Below, one piece after another: positions 33,163 to 42,205 of a stretch of DNA of 64,000 nucleotides. Each line of letters opens with the position of its first letter. The stretch's first letter is position 1. The stretch spans positions 186,001-250,000 of the forward strand of contig NZ_JAKFFT010000008.1 in NCBI RefSeq assembly GCF_021502655.1, read 5' to 3'. Under the pieces are notes generated by a model. That model saw only the letters and a list, made by a program, of their open reading frames with translations, was not told the DNA's origin and ran no database searches. Position numbers and translations under genes: made by a program. Source of the DNA: Dyadobacter sp. CY347. Its GTDB lineage: Bacteria > Bacteroidota > Bacteroidia > Cytophagales > Spirosomataceae.

Positions 33163-33287
33163 ACTCTTTCAGCCTGCGCTGGTTGCGTTGCTTTTTGCGT
33201 AGAACCGTAAGCAGGGCAAGCATGTTTGGTGCAAGATGCAAATGCCAGTGAGCCGCAAATCGCAAGGAGAAGTAATGTCTTTTTCAT
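33159..33287 (-). CDS. 42-residue small lipoprotein with CPAYG motif
   Basis: A short minus-strand gene of 42 codons: hydrophobic signal peptide MKKTLLLLAICGSLAFA, lipobox FASC (Cys19), then a short mature tail with HACPAYGSTQK and a polar end. A cleavable lipoprotein signal directly followed by a Cys-Pro-Ala-Tyr-Gly motif is, in my experience of the group, a recurring type in Cytophagales, but the function is unknown. It overlaps the convergent gmhB stop by 4 bases. It lies downstream of the arginine decarboxylase gene on the same strand, beyond that gene's terminator. Confidence 0.75.
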   Translation of the reverse strand: MKKTLLLLAICGSLAFASCTKHACPAYGSTQKATQPAQAERV

Positions 33288-33314
33288 TTTCCTGTTTGTG
33301 TAAAATTTGTCACC

Positions 33315-33383
33315 GCAAAAATATAAAAAATAATTCTTTGAATGAGTGTTTTAGTTTGACTAATAACGAACTCATTCAAAGAA
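33315..33383 (-). terminator. Terminator after arginine decarboxylase gene
   Basis: Perfect 14-bp arms (33334-33347 and 33370-33383) with a 22-base loop, followed on the minus strand by ATTATTTTTTATATTTTTG. The large loop is unusual, but the T-rich tail fits termination of the minus-strand transcript. Confidence 0.65.
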
Positions 33384-33397
33384 CTTTATATCAATGG

Positions 33398-34891
33398 TCA
33401 GATTTTTGTTTCTGCTAATGTTTCGACCAATTCATCCTCTTCTTCGATCGGTTCCATTTCTGTTCCAACATTCTTTTCAGGAACAACGAACGACTCTTCT
33501 TTGAAGCCTAAGATTTTAAGCATGGAATCGCTGTTCTGCTCTTCTGCAAAAACACGCGTTACGATCTTGCCATCTTCATCTTTATCGACCAAAACGTGTT
33601 TCGGCGCAGGAATAAGGCAATGCTGAATGCCGCCGTAACCACCCAAAGATTCCTGGTAAGCGCCCGTGTGGAAGAATCCAATGTATTGTTTCTCCGAATC
33701 TTCTTCAAAAATCGGCATATACAAATCGGCGCTGTGCATTTCGCTGTTATAAAAATCCTGTGAATCGCACGTTAATCCTCCCAAATTGACCTTTTGATAA
33801 GGACTATCCCAGTTATTGATCGGCAGCATGATGTATTTCTGGTTCATGCCCCATGAATCCGGCAGCTGCGTAATGAACGAGCCATTGATCATATACCAAA
33901 GCTCTTTGTCGTTTTGAAGCTTTTTGTCAATGATCTCGTAAATAACAGCGCCGCTCTCTCCAACCGTATAACTTCCGAATTCCGTGAAAATATGCGGAAC
34001 AGGAACATTGTTCTTGTTACAGATCCACTGAATGTTCTCAATGATCTCATCGATCATTTGCTGGTAATCGTATCCGGCCTGCAAAGAAGTCTGGATTGGT
34101 AACCCGCCACCGATATCGATGGAATCCAGTTCAGGACAAATTTTCTGCATTTCGCAGTATTTGAACATAAACCTCGTAAGCTCGCTCCAATAATAAGCAC
34201 TGTCCTTAATCCCCGTATTAATGAAGAAATGCAGCATTTTCAGCTTAAACTTCGGATTAGACTCAATCTTTTCCTTATAAAGCTGCTGCACATCATTATA
34301 CCGGATTCCCAGACGAGACGTATAAAAGGCAAAGTTCGGCTCTTCATCCGTTGCAATACGCATCCCGAAATTGACCGTATCCGCTGTCACCTGCTGTTCG
34401 TAAGATTCGATCTCTTTAAGGTTATCCAGGATAGGAATAACATTAAATCCTTCATTGATCAACTCGCTGAGATACTGCGTGTAACGCGGCAGCTTGTAAC
34501 CGTTTGCCAGAATAAAGGTGTTTTTGGTTACCTTGCCCCTGCGGTACAGTTCGCGGATAATGGGTATATCAAAAGACGAAGAAGTTTCAAGATGTATATT
34601 ATGCTTCAAAGCCTCTTCCAGCACAAAGCTGAAATGTGAAGACTTCGTGCAGTAACAATAAGTGTAGCTTCCTTTGTAATTATGTCTTTTGAAAGCATTG
34701 CGAAAAAACATATTGGCGTTTTCGATGTGCTCCCCGATCTTCGGCAGATAGTTGATTTTTAACGGCGTACCATGTTCTTTGATGATATCCATCAGTGGTA
34801 CATTGTTGAACAGCAATTCGTTATTATCGACGTTGAACTCCATAGTAGGAAACTCGAACGTCTGCTGAATCAGGTCAATGTAGCTTTTCAT
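33398..34891 (-). CDS. speA: Arginine decarboxylase (PLP, alanine-racemase-fold type)
   Basis: A 497-residue fold-III PLP decarboxylase. Segments seen: YCYCTKSSHFSFVLEEALKHN (PLP Lys region), DSIDIGGGLPIQTS (glycine-rich phosphate-binding loop) and LTCDSQDFYN (substrate-binding and catalytic Cys motif of ornithine/arginine decarboxylases). The length and N-terminal arrangement match the biosynthetic arginine decarboxylase of Bacteroidota, which makes agmatine for polyamine (spermidine) synthesis. It stands alone with its own terminator. The ATG at 34891 gives a complete N-terminus. Arginine vs another basic amino acid is inferred from family length. Confidence 0.88.
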   Translation of the reverse strand: MKSYIDLIQQTFEFPTMEFNVDNNELLFNNVPLMDIIKEHGTPLKINYLPKIGEHIENANMFFRNAFKRHNYKGSYTYCYCTKSSHFSFVLEEALKHNIHLETSSSFDIPIIRELYRRGKVTKNTFILANGYKLPRYTQYLSELINEGFNVIPILDNLKEIESYEQQVTADTVNFGMRIATDEEPNFAFYTSRLGIRYNDVQQLYKEKIESNPKFKLKMLHFFINTGIKDSAYYWSELTRFMFKYCEMQKICPELDSIDIGGGLPIQTSLQAGYDYQQMIDEIIENIQWICNKNNVPVPHIFTEFGSYTVGESGAVIYEIIDKKLQNDKELWYMINGSFITQLPDSWGMNQKYIMLPINNWDSPYQKVNLGGLTCDSQDFYNSEMHSADLYMPIFEEDSEKQYIGFFHTGAYQESLGGYGGIQHCLIPAPKHVLVDKDEDGKIVTRVFAEEQNSDSMLKILGFKEESFVVPEKNVGTEMEPIEEEDELVETLAETKI

Positions 34892-35153
34892 TGATTTGTT
34901 TGTCGCGATAGCAATTAGTGAATTGGAAGTTAATAACTAAGACAAAAGACCCGAAAATTGGTCAGAATATGTGTCATTTCCAAACATCGATTACATCTAA
35001 ATCATTCCCTTACCAACGCAATTTATCTCCCGATTTGCCAAGTTCATACCTTAAATAATCCGTTTAATAAATTTTCGATTGTTCGCATTGCCCCTACCAG
35101 CCTACTTTTGGCGCGTTAGTTTTCTTGACTTTCATCAAATCAAACCATCAGCC

Positions 35154-35258
35154 ATGCAATTTTCGAAAAATCTATACTTCCCGAACCGCAAAGACAGGCG
35201 CGTAATTTCTGAATTATGCTGTCAGGCACCATTTGAAATCTGTGTCGCTACGCTCTGA
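35154..35258 (+). CDS. Putative 34-residue leader peptide
   Basis: An ATG-started ORF within the leader of the efflux operon. The product is basic in its first half (NRKDRR) and rich in Cys at the end. No Shine-Dalgarno is seen, which is common in Bacteroidota. It could be a regulatory uORF or chance; a 34-codon ORF is not statistically remarkable. Confidence 0.3.
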   Translation: MQFSKNLYFPNRKDRRVISELCCQAPFEICVATL

Positions 35259-35280
35259 GCATCAGCGCTTACCTGGCAAC

Positions 35281-35310
35281 AGAAAACTTTAAACATTTTG
35301 AAAGTTTTCT
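35281..35310 (+). terminator. Hairpin in efflux-operon leader (possible attenuator)
   Basis: AGAAAACTTT / AAAGTTTTCT perfect stem with a 10-base loop and a moderately T-rich tail; 23 bases after the leader ORF stop. Confidence 0.5.
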
Positions 35311-35346
35311 TAGTTTATTTCAGCCGAATATTTCAAATTTGCTCCC

Positions 35347-35973
35347 GTGAAAGAGCGAATTATAAAATCAGCCCTAAATCTGTTCTGGCGCTACGGGATC
35401 AAGAGCGTTACCATGGATGATATTGCCAAAGATCTGGGGATTTCGAAGCGGACCATTTACCAGCATTATTCGGATAAGGAAGCCATTTTAGCATTGGTAA
35501 TCCAGAAAGAGATTATGGACCAGAAGTGTGAAATGGAGAAGCTGGAAGAGAAAGCAACCAATCCGATTGAGCAAATGATGTACTCGTCGACGCAAATGCA
35601 GAACACGCTTTCTGAAATGAACCCGGCTTTGCTATACGACCTGAAAAAATACTATCCAACCGCCTGGGAGCAATTTGAAACTTATAAACATGAATTTTTG
35701 CTCAAAAGCATCCGTGAAAATCTGATCATAGGCATTGAGCAAGGACTTTACCGGCCTGATATAGATGTAGATGTGCTCTCGCTGCTGCGGATAGAACAGA
35801 TCGTGATGGCTTTTGACCCGACTATTTTTCCGCAGAAAAAATTTAACATGATGCATACCCAAATGCAATTCCTGCTCCACTTTTTGCGGGGCGTCTTATC
35901 GGAGAAAGGATTTGAATATTACAACACCATAAAAGACAGATCAGCAATTGAAATCAATACCCATGAAAAATGA
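35347..35973 (+). CDS. TetR/AcrR family regulator of the efflux operon
   Basis: A 208-residue regulator starting at a GTG (35347). The N-terminal HTH is canonical: IIKSALNLFWRYGIKSVTMDDIAKDLGISKRTIYQHYSDKEAIL. The C-terminal ligand domain is long and aromatic. Its 3' end overlaps the TolC-family start by 11 bases, so it is the first gene of the four-gene operon and likely represses it in the absence of a toxic ligand. I looked for a palindrome of operator type before it and only found the leader hairpin. Confidence 0.9.
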   Translation: MKERIIKSALNLFWRYGIKSVTMDDIAKDLGISKRTIYQHYSDKEAILALVIQKEIMDQKCEMEKLEEKATNPIEQMMYSSTQMQNTLSEMNPALLYDLKKYYPTAWEQFETYKHEFLLKSIRENLIIGIEQGLYRPDIDVDVLSLLRIEQIVMAFDPTIFPQKKFNMMHTQMQFLLHFLRGVLSEKGFEYYNTIKDRSAIEINTHEK

Positions 35974-37330
35974 ACAAATCATACGCCGCAGCCTGATGCT
36001 GCTGGCAATTTTACTCAGCTTCGGCCCGCTTCACGCGCAGGATGGGAATTTTTCCCTAGAACAGGCCGTGGATTATGCGGTCAAACACAATTTGAATATT
36101 AAAAATGCGCAACTGGATGCACTTTCAGCCGAGGCACGCATTGGAGAAGTCAGGGCGGCTGGTTTACCACAGCTAAGCGCAGCCGTTTCGGTAACCAATA
36201 ACATCATTATCCCAAGGTTTTTCCTTCCCGCCAATGCTTTTGACCAAACAGCTCCTGCGGATGCGCCGCCTGCTGCGGTGGAATTCGGGATTCCCTGGCA
36301 AGGTTCGGCGTCCGCGAATTTGAACCAGCTCATTTTCAGCGGTTCTTATTTTATCGGTTTAAAGGCGGCGGCAACCTATCGCGAATTGTCGCAAAAATCG
36401 ACTACATCATCAAAAATATCTGTTGCTGAGGCTGTTACAAAAGCCTATTACTCAGCACAAGTAGCCGAAGAACGCGCAAAGTTGCTTGACCTCAACATTT
36501 CCCGTGTGGATTCGCTCATGCGCGAAACGAAAATCATGAATGAAAGTGGCTTTGTAGAACTTCTGGATGTAAACAGGATCGAAGTTCAGATCAATAACCT
36601 GCAAACGGAACGTCAAAAAGTGCAGAATCTCATTGAACTTAGTTATGCTTTGCTGAAATTTCAGATGGCAATGCCTGCTAATGAGCCGATTAAGCTTACG
36701 GACGACATCAACGCAGTGAATGTCGATTCGCTCAGGGCATCTTTGGTTAGTAACGACCTTAACTACGAAAACCGAATTGAGTATTCTTTGTTGAACACCC
36801 AGGAAAAATTGGCTGGCCTGGATCTGCGCAATGTGCGGAGTGGCTATCTGCCCAGCTTGTCGGCTTCGTTGGGATATGGATACAATGCTGGTTATGATAA
36901 ATTTTCACAGTTGTTTACCGACAATTGGTATAACAACATGGTCTTAACCGTTAACCTGAACATTCCGATTTTCGACGGTTTTACCAAAAGATACCAGATT
37001 AACCAGAAAAAGATCGCGATCGAGAAGGTTAAAAATAACCAGACATTGCTGAAACAGTCGATCGATCTTGAAAATAACCAGGCGAGCATTAACATTAAGA
37101 ATGCATTTGCCACGCTGGAAACGCAGAAGCGTAACCTGACGCTCGCGGAAGAGATCGTTCGTGTTTCGAAGATCAAATACAAAGAAGGCGTTGGCTCAAA
37201 CATCGAGGTAATCAATGCGGAATCTTCTCTTAAAGAAGCGCAGACAAACTATTTTACAGCGCTTTACGACCTGATGATCGCCAAAGTGGACCTGAGCAGG
37301 GCCAAAGGAGAACTTTATACCGAAAAATAA
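35963..37330 (+). CDS. TolC-family outer-membrane efflux protein
   Basis: A 455-residue protein from the ATG at 35963 (MKNEQIIRRSLMLL) with a signal peptide ending HAQ. Two internally repeated helical hairpin regions with coiled-coil heptads match the outer membrane efflux protein family: FSLEQAVDYAVKHNLNIKNAQLDALSAEARIGEVRAAGLPQLSA at the N-terminus and SIRDYDLM-like SLKEAQTNYFTALYDLMIAKVDLSRAKGEL at the C-terminus. It forms a trimeric channel through the outer membrane and the periplasm. In order with adaptor and RND pump, it completes a tripartite system. Confidence 0.92.
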   Translation: MKNEQIIRRSLMLLAILLSFGPLHAQDGNFSLEQAVDYAVKHNLNIKNAQLDALSAEARIGEVRAAGLPQLSAAVSVTNNIIIPRFFLPANAFDQTAPADAPPAAVEFGIPWQGSASANLNQLIFSGSYFIGLKAAATYRELSQKSTTSSKISVAEAVTKAYYSAQVAEERAKLLDLNISRVDSLMRETKIMNESGFVELLDVNRIEVQINNLQTERQKVQNLIELSYALLKFQMAMPANEPIKLTDDINAVNVDSLRASLVSNDLNYENRIEYSLLNTQEKLAGLDLRNVRSGYLPSLSASLGYGYNAGYDKFSQLFTDNWYNNMVLTVNLNIPIFDGFTKRYQINQKKIAIEKVKNNQTLLKQSIDLENNQASINIKNAFATLETQKRNLTLAEEIVRVSKIKYKEGVGSNIEVINAESSLKEAQTNYFTALYDLMIAKVDLSRAKGELYTEK

Positions 37331-37380
37331 GCATCACATTAACACAAAAACAAAATTTGAAACTGCTATTTACCTATATC

Positions 37381-38517
37381 ATGAAAAGACATATTTTAAT
37401 TATTACAGCCATGACCGTCCTGCTTTCAGCATGCGGCGGGGGAGAAAAAAAAGAAGGCCTTGCAGGTAAAAAAGAAGAACTGGCCAAGCTGAAATCGGAG
37501 CGTTCTGAGACAGAGAAAAAGATCAAGGCTCTTGAAATCGAGATCACGAAAATGGATCCTAACAAAGCTGCCGAGGCAAAAGTAAAGCCGGTAAGCATTG
37601 ATACATTAAATGCCGAAACATTCCGTCATTATGTAGAATTGCAAGGCACAGTGGATGCGAAAAACAATGTGATGGTAACGCCAAAATCAGCCGGCGTGAT
37701 CGTGGCGATGAATGTGCGTGAAGGCGATAATGTAAAGGCTGGATCTGTGATCGGAAAGATCGATAACAGCATTCTTACCGAGTCCATTGAGGAATTGAAA
37801 ACGCAAATGTCGCTGGCCAACACCATTTACGAAAAGCAAAAAAACCTTTGGGACCAGAAGATCGGGACCGAAGTGCAGTTTCTGCAGGCGAAGAACAACA
37901 AAGAGGCTTTGGAAAGAAAGCTGAGCACCCTGAATGCGCAATTATCCCAGACAAACATTGTTTCGCCGATGTCCGGAGTGGTGGATATGGTGAATGTGAA
38001 GGTGGGAGAAATGGCTTCTCCGGGAGTAGGCGTCGTTCGCATTGTTAACCTGAGCAATCTGAAAGTGACTGCAAAAGTGTCTGATACTTATGCTGCCAGC
38101 GTGAAGAGAGGCGATGAAGTGATTATCAAATTTCCTGATCTCAAAAAAGAATATAAAGCGAAGATCACATTCGTAAGCACTGCGGTGGACCCTTTGTCGC
38201 GGACATTTACAATTGAAGCAAACCTTCCTACTAGCAAAGACATTAAGCCTAATATGATGGCACAGGTGCAGATCAATGACGCGATCAGCAAAAATGCACT
38301 GGCGATCGATCAGAATTATGTTCAGAGCACAGAAAAAGGGAATGTTGTATATGTGGCTGTAACGGAAGGCAACAAGAAAATTGCTAAGGCCAAGGAAGTG
38401 AAAACCGGTTTGAGCTACAACGGAAAAGTTGAAATCCTTTCCGGTCTTACAGCAGGCGACCAGCTGATCACATTGGGTTACCAGGAAGTTTCCGACGGCC
38501 AGCCGATAAGCTATTAA
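37381..38517 (+). CDS. RND efflux periplasmic adaptor (HlyD/AcrA type), lipoprotein
   Basis: A 378-residue membrane fusion protein. The N-terminal lipobox is VLLSAC (Cys18), followed by a charged coiled coil (KKEELAKLKSERSETEKKIKAL) that precedes the biotinyl-lipoyl-like domain (VTPKSAGVIVAMNVREGDNVKAGSVIGKID). The alpha-hairpin (about residues 130-175) and a beta-barrel follow (ISPMSGVVD and SDTYAASVKRGDEVIIKFP region). The extra N-terminal coiled coil is a difference from AcrA. The frame is open from 37357, but 37381 is the start of the lipoprotein signal. It bridges the RND pump to the TolC channel. Confidence 0.92.
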   Translation: MKRHILIITAMTVLLSACGGGEKKEGLAGKKEELAKLKSERSETEKKIKALEIEITKMDPNKAAEAKVKPVSIDTLNAETFRHYVELQGTVDAKNNVMVTPKSAGVIVAMNVREGDNVKAGSVIGKIDNSILTESIEELKTQMSLANTIYEKQKNLWDQKIGTEVQFLQAKNNKEALERKLSTLNAQLSQTNIVSPMSGVVDMVNVKVGEMASPGVGVVRIVNLSNLKVTAKVSDTYAASVKRGDEVIIKFPDLKKEYKAKITFVSTAVDPLSRTFTIEANLPTSKDIKPNMMAQVQINDAISKNALAIDQNYVQSTEKGNVVYVAVTEGNKKIAKAKEVKTGLSYNGKVEILSGLTAGDQLITLGYQEVSDGQPISY

Positions 38518-38548
38518 GGCTATTCATCTCATTCAACATTAGCTATTT

Positions 38549-41500
38549 ATGAAATTCGAAGAATATAAAACCTTAGGCTTCACCAACTGGTGCGTAGAGA
38601 ATCGGACGACGATTTACATCTTTACGTTCATCATTACGCTTGCCGGGTTTATGGTCTATAATAACCTGCCCAAAGAGCAGTTTCCTGATATTAAGATCCC
38701 GCAGATCTATATAAACACGATTTACTTCGGGACAGCGCCTGCGGATATTGAAAACACGATTAATAAACCCATTGAAAAGCAGCTCAAATCGCTAAATGGT
38801 GTTAAGAAGATCAAATCCAATGCATTACAGGACGTTTCCGTAATCCTGGTAGAATTTACGCCGGATGTGGCTGTGGAAGTTGCACTCCAGCGAGTCCGGG
38901 ATGCGATTGACAAGGCTAAAACGGACTTGCCGCAAAACCTGGATTCAGGGCCCACTGCCCAGGATGTGAACTTCTCGGAGTTCCCGATCATGAACGTGAA
39001 CATTGCGGGTAACTTCTCCCTGAAACAGTTGAAGCAATACGCGGAAGACTTGCAGGATGGAATTGAAGCATTGCCGGAAATTACACGTGTGGATATTTTG
39101 GGTGCATTAAACCGCGAAATCCAGATCAATGTGAACCTGGACCGCATGAAATCATCCGGTCTGACATTCTTCGATGTTCAAACGGCTATCCAGAGTGAAA
39201 ACATCAACGTTTCGGGTGGTGAACTGAATGTGCAGGGTGTGCGCAGGACGCTTCGTGTAAAAGGTGAGTATACCAATGTTGCTGATATGGCAAACATTCG
39301 GATCCGTACTGCAACAGGCGCCACGGTGCGGCTGGGCGATGTGGCCGAAGTGTCTGATAACTTTGAAGAACAACAGGATTTTGCGCGTTTGGCCAACAAA
39401 ACGGTAATCACACTGAATGTTATCAAACGTTCAGGTGAAAACCTTGTGGACGCTGCCGATAAGATTGAGAATGTAATAGCCGAGTTTAAGGAAGACCGTT
39501 TTCCTCCGGGTCTGGATGTGAAGATCACCGCCGACCAGTCTATCCAGACAAGGGCCGATTTGCATGACCTTATCAACACCGTTGTTCTTGGTTTTATCTT
39601 CGTGGTAATGGTGCTTATGTTCTTCATGGGCGTTCGTGACGCGATTTTCGTAGGACTTTCCGTGCCGCTTTCTGCATTGGTCGCATTTGTAATGATGCCC
39701 ATTATCGGGCCATTGGTAGGAACAGAATTCACATTGAACACCATCGTTCTTTTCGCCTTCCTTCTAGGTATAGGTCTTGTGGTGGATGACGCGATTGTGG
39801 TAATTGAAAACACGCACAGGCTTTTCAACAACCATAAAGACTGGACGATCCAACAGGCGGTAAAGGCTGCGGCGGGTGAAGTATTTATCCCCGTGCTTTC
39901 CGGAACATTAACGACCATTGCACCATTCTTTCCGCTGCTTTTCTGGACGGGTATAGTCGGGGAATTTATGAAGTTTATGCCGCTGACGCTCATTATCACA
40001 CTGGGGGCATCGCTTTTTGTGGCTTATGTCATGAACCCGGTTTTTGCCGTGTCGTTCATGGGCCGTCACGATGATGAGAAAGAAGCACACGACACGAGTT
40101 TTAAAGCCATCCGCCGGCCTTTGATCATCCTGGTTGTAGCAGCTCTGATCGGTTATTTCATTGACAGGGGCGTTGGTAACTTCTTCGTATTCATCCTGAT
40201 TCTCTGGATTTTTAACCATTATATTCTGACACCAAGAATCCTTGTTCCATTCCAGGACCGTTTGTTACCCGCTTTGAAAAACAATTACCGCAAGCTGATC
40301 GATTGGCTGTTACGCGGTTGGAGACCGGTTGTTGCCATCGCGATTGTATTCGGGCTGTTGATCTTCACATTTGTCTTAACCGGCATTGTGCAACCCAAAG
40401 TGCTTTTCTTCCCGAGCGGTGATCCTGATTATGTGTATGTGTATAACAAAATGCCGATCGGAACGGATGCGCGCGTGACCGATTCTGTGACCAAGATCAT
40501 CGAGAAAAAGGTTTTTGATGTTTTGGAAAAAGAAAAAGCGATGGATATGGTGAACTCCGTGATTGCCAACGTTGGTAAAAACGCCGGTGACCCTTTTAAC
40601 CCAGACCGTGCTGCAACGCCGCACAAATCCAAGGTTACTGTTGCATTTGTTTACGGAACAGAACGCGGCGGACGCTCGTCAGAAGCCATTTTGCGCAAAA
40701 TCCGCGAAGCTGTAAAAGGCATTCCGGGAGCAGAAATTTCGGTAGAACGCGAAGCTGTCGGACCGCCGACTGGTAAACCCATTTCGATTGAAATTTCCGG
40801 GGATGATTTTGAAGTGCTGCAAAAACTTGAAAAGAGTGTTTTGCAAAAAGTGCAGCAATCGGGCATTGAAGGAATTGACCAGCTTCGTTCGGATCTGGTA
40901 ACAAACAAACCGGAGATCGTCATCGACATTGACCGTGAAAAAGCACAGCGTGAGGGGATTAGCTCTCAACAAATCGCACTTGCCGTCCGCACCGCTCTTT
41001 TTGGTCTGGAAGTTTCCAAATTCAGGGATGATAAGGACGAGTATCCGATCATGGTTCGGTTGGAAAAAGATGACCGTGAGCAAATTGAGAAGCTTTTGAG
41101 CCTGAATGTGGTTTACCGCGATATGAATATGGGCGGGGCTTTACGCCAGGTTCCGATCACTTCGGTTGCTAACATTCATTATTCAACAACATTCAGCCAG
41201 ATCAACCGTCAGGATCAAAGCCGGATCGTAACATTAGGCTCGGACGTTTTACCGGGCTATAATGCCAATGAAATCGTGGCACAGATACAGGCATTGATCC
41301 AGGATATGGAAGTTCCGAATGGTTATATTATCAAAATGGGCGGCGAGCAGGAAGAGCAAAACGAATCAATGGCCTTCCTTGGAACCGCATTCGGCGCGGC
41401 GATCCTGCTGATTTATCTAATCCTGGCGACGCAGTTCAACTCGGTTGTGAAGCCATTCATTATCTTCTTTACAATCCTGTTGTCGCTGATCGGTGTATTG

Positions 41501-41980
41501 CTGGGCTTTATTATTTTCAATAAGGATTTCTCCATCATTATGTCCGGTGTAGGGATTATTGCACTGGCCGGGATTGTGGTGAAAAACGGGATCCTGCTTA
41601 TTGAATTTATCGAAGAGCTCCGTGGTCGCGGTTACCCCATGCGGGAAGCCATTATCGAAGGCGGTGCGATCAGGTTAACACCCGTATTACTGACAGCCTC
41701 GGCCGCTGTGTTAGGTCTTGTGCCGTTGGCGTTGGGTATAACGGTTGACTTTGTAGGTCTTTTCAGAAACCTGGAACCACATTTGATCGTGGGTGGACCG
41801 AGCTCCATTTTCTGGAACATTCTCGCCTGGACCATCATTTTCGGATTAACATTCTCGACGATACTTACATTGATCATGGTTCCGTGCATGTATTATGTTA
41901 ACGAGCGTGTGCGGGATAAGTGGTTCAGAAAGGGCAAGCAGGAAGTTGTGAACCCGAATTGGCAAAACGAAACGATCTAG
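38549..41980 (+). CDS. RND-family efflux permease
   Basis: A 1143-residue inner-membrane pump with the two-half RND layout: TM1, a large periplasmic domain, TM2-6, a repeat of the periplasmic domain, and TM7-12. The proton-relay aspartates are in TM4 (GIGLVVDDAIVVIENTHRLF, Asp413/Asp414). It is longer than AcrB (about 1050) because of an insert with an extra hydrophobic segment between about residues 500 and 570. Acting as a trimer with the preceding adaptor and TolC, it exports drugs, detergents or metabolites; the substrate is not deducible. No metal-binding Met/Glu motif typical of CusA is clear. Confidence 0.93.
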   Translation: MKFEEYKTLGFTNWCVENRTTIYIFTFIITLAGFMVYNNLPKEQFPDIKIPQIYINTIYFGTAPADIENTINKPIEKQLKSLNGVKKIKSNALQDVSVILVEFTPDVAVEVALQRVRDAIDKAKTDLPQNLDSGPTAQDVNFSEFPIMNVNIAGNFSLKQLKQYAEDLQDGIEALPEITRVDILGALNREIQINVNLDRMKSSGLTFFDVQTAIQSENINVSGGELNVQGVRRTLRVKGEYTNVADMANIRIRTATGATVRLGDVAEVSDNFEEQQDFARLANKTVITLNVIKRSGENLVDAADKIENVIAEFKEDRFPPGLDVKITADQSIQTRADLHDLINTVVLGFIFVVMVLMFFMGVRDAIFVGLSVPLSALVAFVMMPIIGPLVGTEFTLNTIVLFAFLLGIGLVVDDAIVVIENTHRLFNNHKDWTIQQAVKAAAGEVFIPVLSGTLTTIAPFFPLLFWTGIVGEFMKFMPLTLIITLGASLFVAYVMNPVFAVSFMGRHDDEKEAHDTSFKAIRRPLIILVVAALIGYFIDRGVGNFFVFILILWIFNHYILTPRILVPFQDRLLPALKNNYRKLIDWLLRGWRPVVAIAIVFGLLIFTFVLTGIVQPKVLFFPSGDPDYVYVYNKMPIGTDARVTDSVTKIIEKKVFDVLEKEKAMDMVNSVIANVGKNAGDPFNPDRAATPHKSKVTVAFVYGTERGGRSSEAILRKIREAVKGIPGAEISVEREAVGPPTGKPISIEISGDDFEVLQKLEKSVLQKVQQSGIEGIDQLRSDLVTNKPEIVIDIDREKAQREGISSQQIALAVRTALFGLEVSKFRDDKDEYPIMVRLEKDDREQIEKLLSLNVVYRDMNMGGALRQVPITSVANIHYSTTFSQINRQDQSRIVTLGSDVLPGYNANEIVAQIQALIQDMEVPNGYIIKMGGEQEEQNESMAFLGTAFGAAILLIYLILATQFNSVVKPFIIFFTILLSLIGVLLGFIIFNKDFSIIMSGVGIIALAGIVVKNGILLIEFIEELRGRGYPMREAIIEGGAIRLTPVLLTASAAVLGLVPLALGITVDFVGLFRNLEPHLIVGGPSSIFWNILAWTIIFGLTFSTILTLIMVPCMYYVNERVRDKWFRKGKQEVVNPNWQNETI

Positions 41981-42095
41981 CATTAGAAAATACTGCCTGT
42001 CTCAATTTTTTTCAAATTGGAATAGGCAGTATTCCAAAAATTCCTAGATTTGCAACCCCAAAGAGTTCGGGAGCTGAATCATTCAGCAATAATTT
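41981..42095 (+). other. Spacer with hairpin between RND gene and tRNA-Pro
   Basis: AATACTGCCT (41989-41998) and AGGCAGTATT (42024-42033) are perfectly complementary with a 25-base loop containing a T7 run. There is no T-run behind it, so termination is uncertain. The rest is ordinary sequence leading to the tRNA gene. Confidence 0.4.
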
Positions 42096-42169
42096 CGGGA
42101 TGTAGCGCAGCCCGGTAGCGCACTAGCATGGGGTGCTAGGGGTCGCAAGTTCGAATCTTGTCATCCCGA
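42096..42169 (+). tRNA. tRNA-Pro (anticodon GGG)
   Basis: A full cloverleaf is visible: acceptor CGGGATG (42096-42102) / CATCCCG (42162-42168) with discriminator A, D-arm with GCGCAGCCCGGTAGCGC, anticodon stem CTAGC/GCTAG around the loop ATGGGGT (anticodon GGG), and the T-arm with GTTCGAATC. CCA is not encoded. A G-T wobble-paired terminator follows. Confidence 0.93.
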
Positions 42170-42171
42170 CA

Positions 42172-42199
42172 AAAGCCTGGTCATTTGACCGGGCTTTTT
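42172..42199 (+). terminator. Terminator of tRNA-Pro
   Basis: Arms AAAGCCTGGTC (42172-42182) and GACCGGGCTTT (42187-42197), one G-T pair, 4-base loop, then T-run. The same hairpin is repeated at 42291-42316. Confidence 0.8.
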
Positions 42200-42205
42200 C
42201 GGTTT

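Larger units (their letters stand above)
34892..35346 (+). promoter_or_regulatory. 455-base region with promoter, short leader ORF and hairpin before the efflux operon
   Basis: A -33 TTG (35079-35081), a 21-base spacer and a -7 TACTTTTG (35103-35110) form a plus-strand promoter. Downstream is a 34-codon ORF (35154-35258) with three Cys in its second half (ELCCQAPFEICVATL end), and then a perfect 10-bp hairpin (arms 35281-35290 and 35301-35310) followed by TAGTTTATTT. The TetR start is 37 bases after the hairpin. The arrangement resembles a leader-peptide attenuator, but it is inference. The first 150 bases hold no further recognisable element other than the minus-strand promoter area of speA. 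Confidence 0.5.

Noticed and set aside
41989-42033. The hairpin behind the RND pump gene as a clear terminator
   Set aside because: It has a 25-base loop and no T-run after it on the plus strand, so the assignment stays uncertain.
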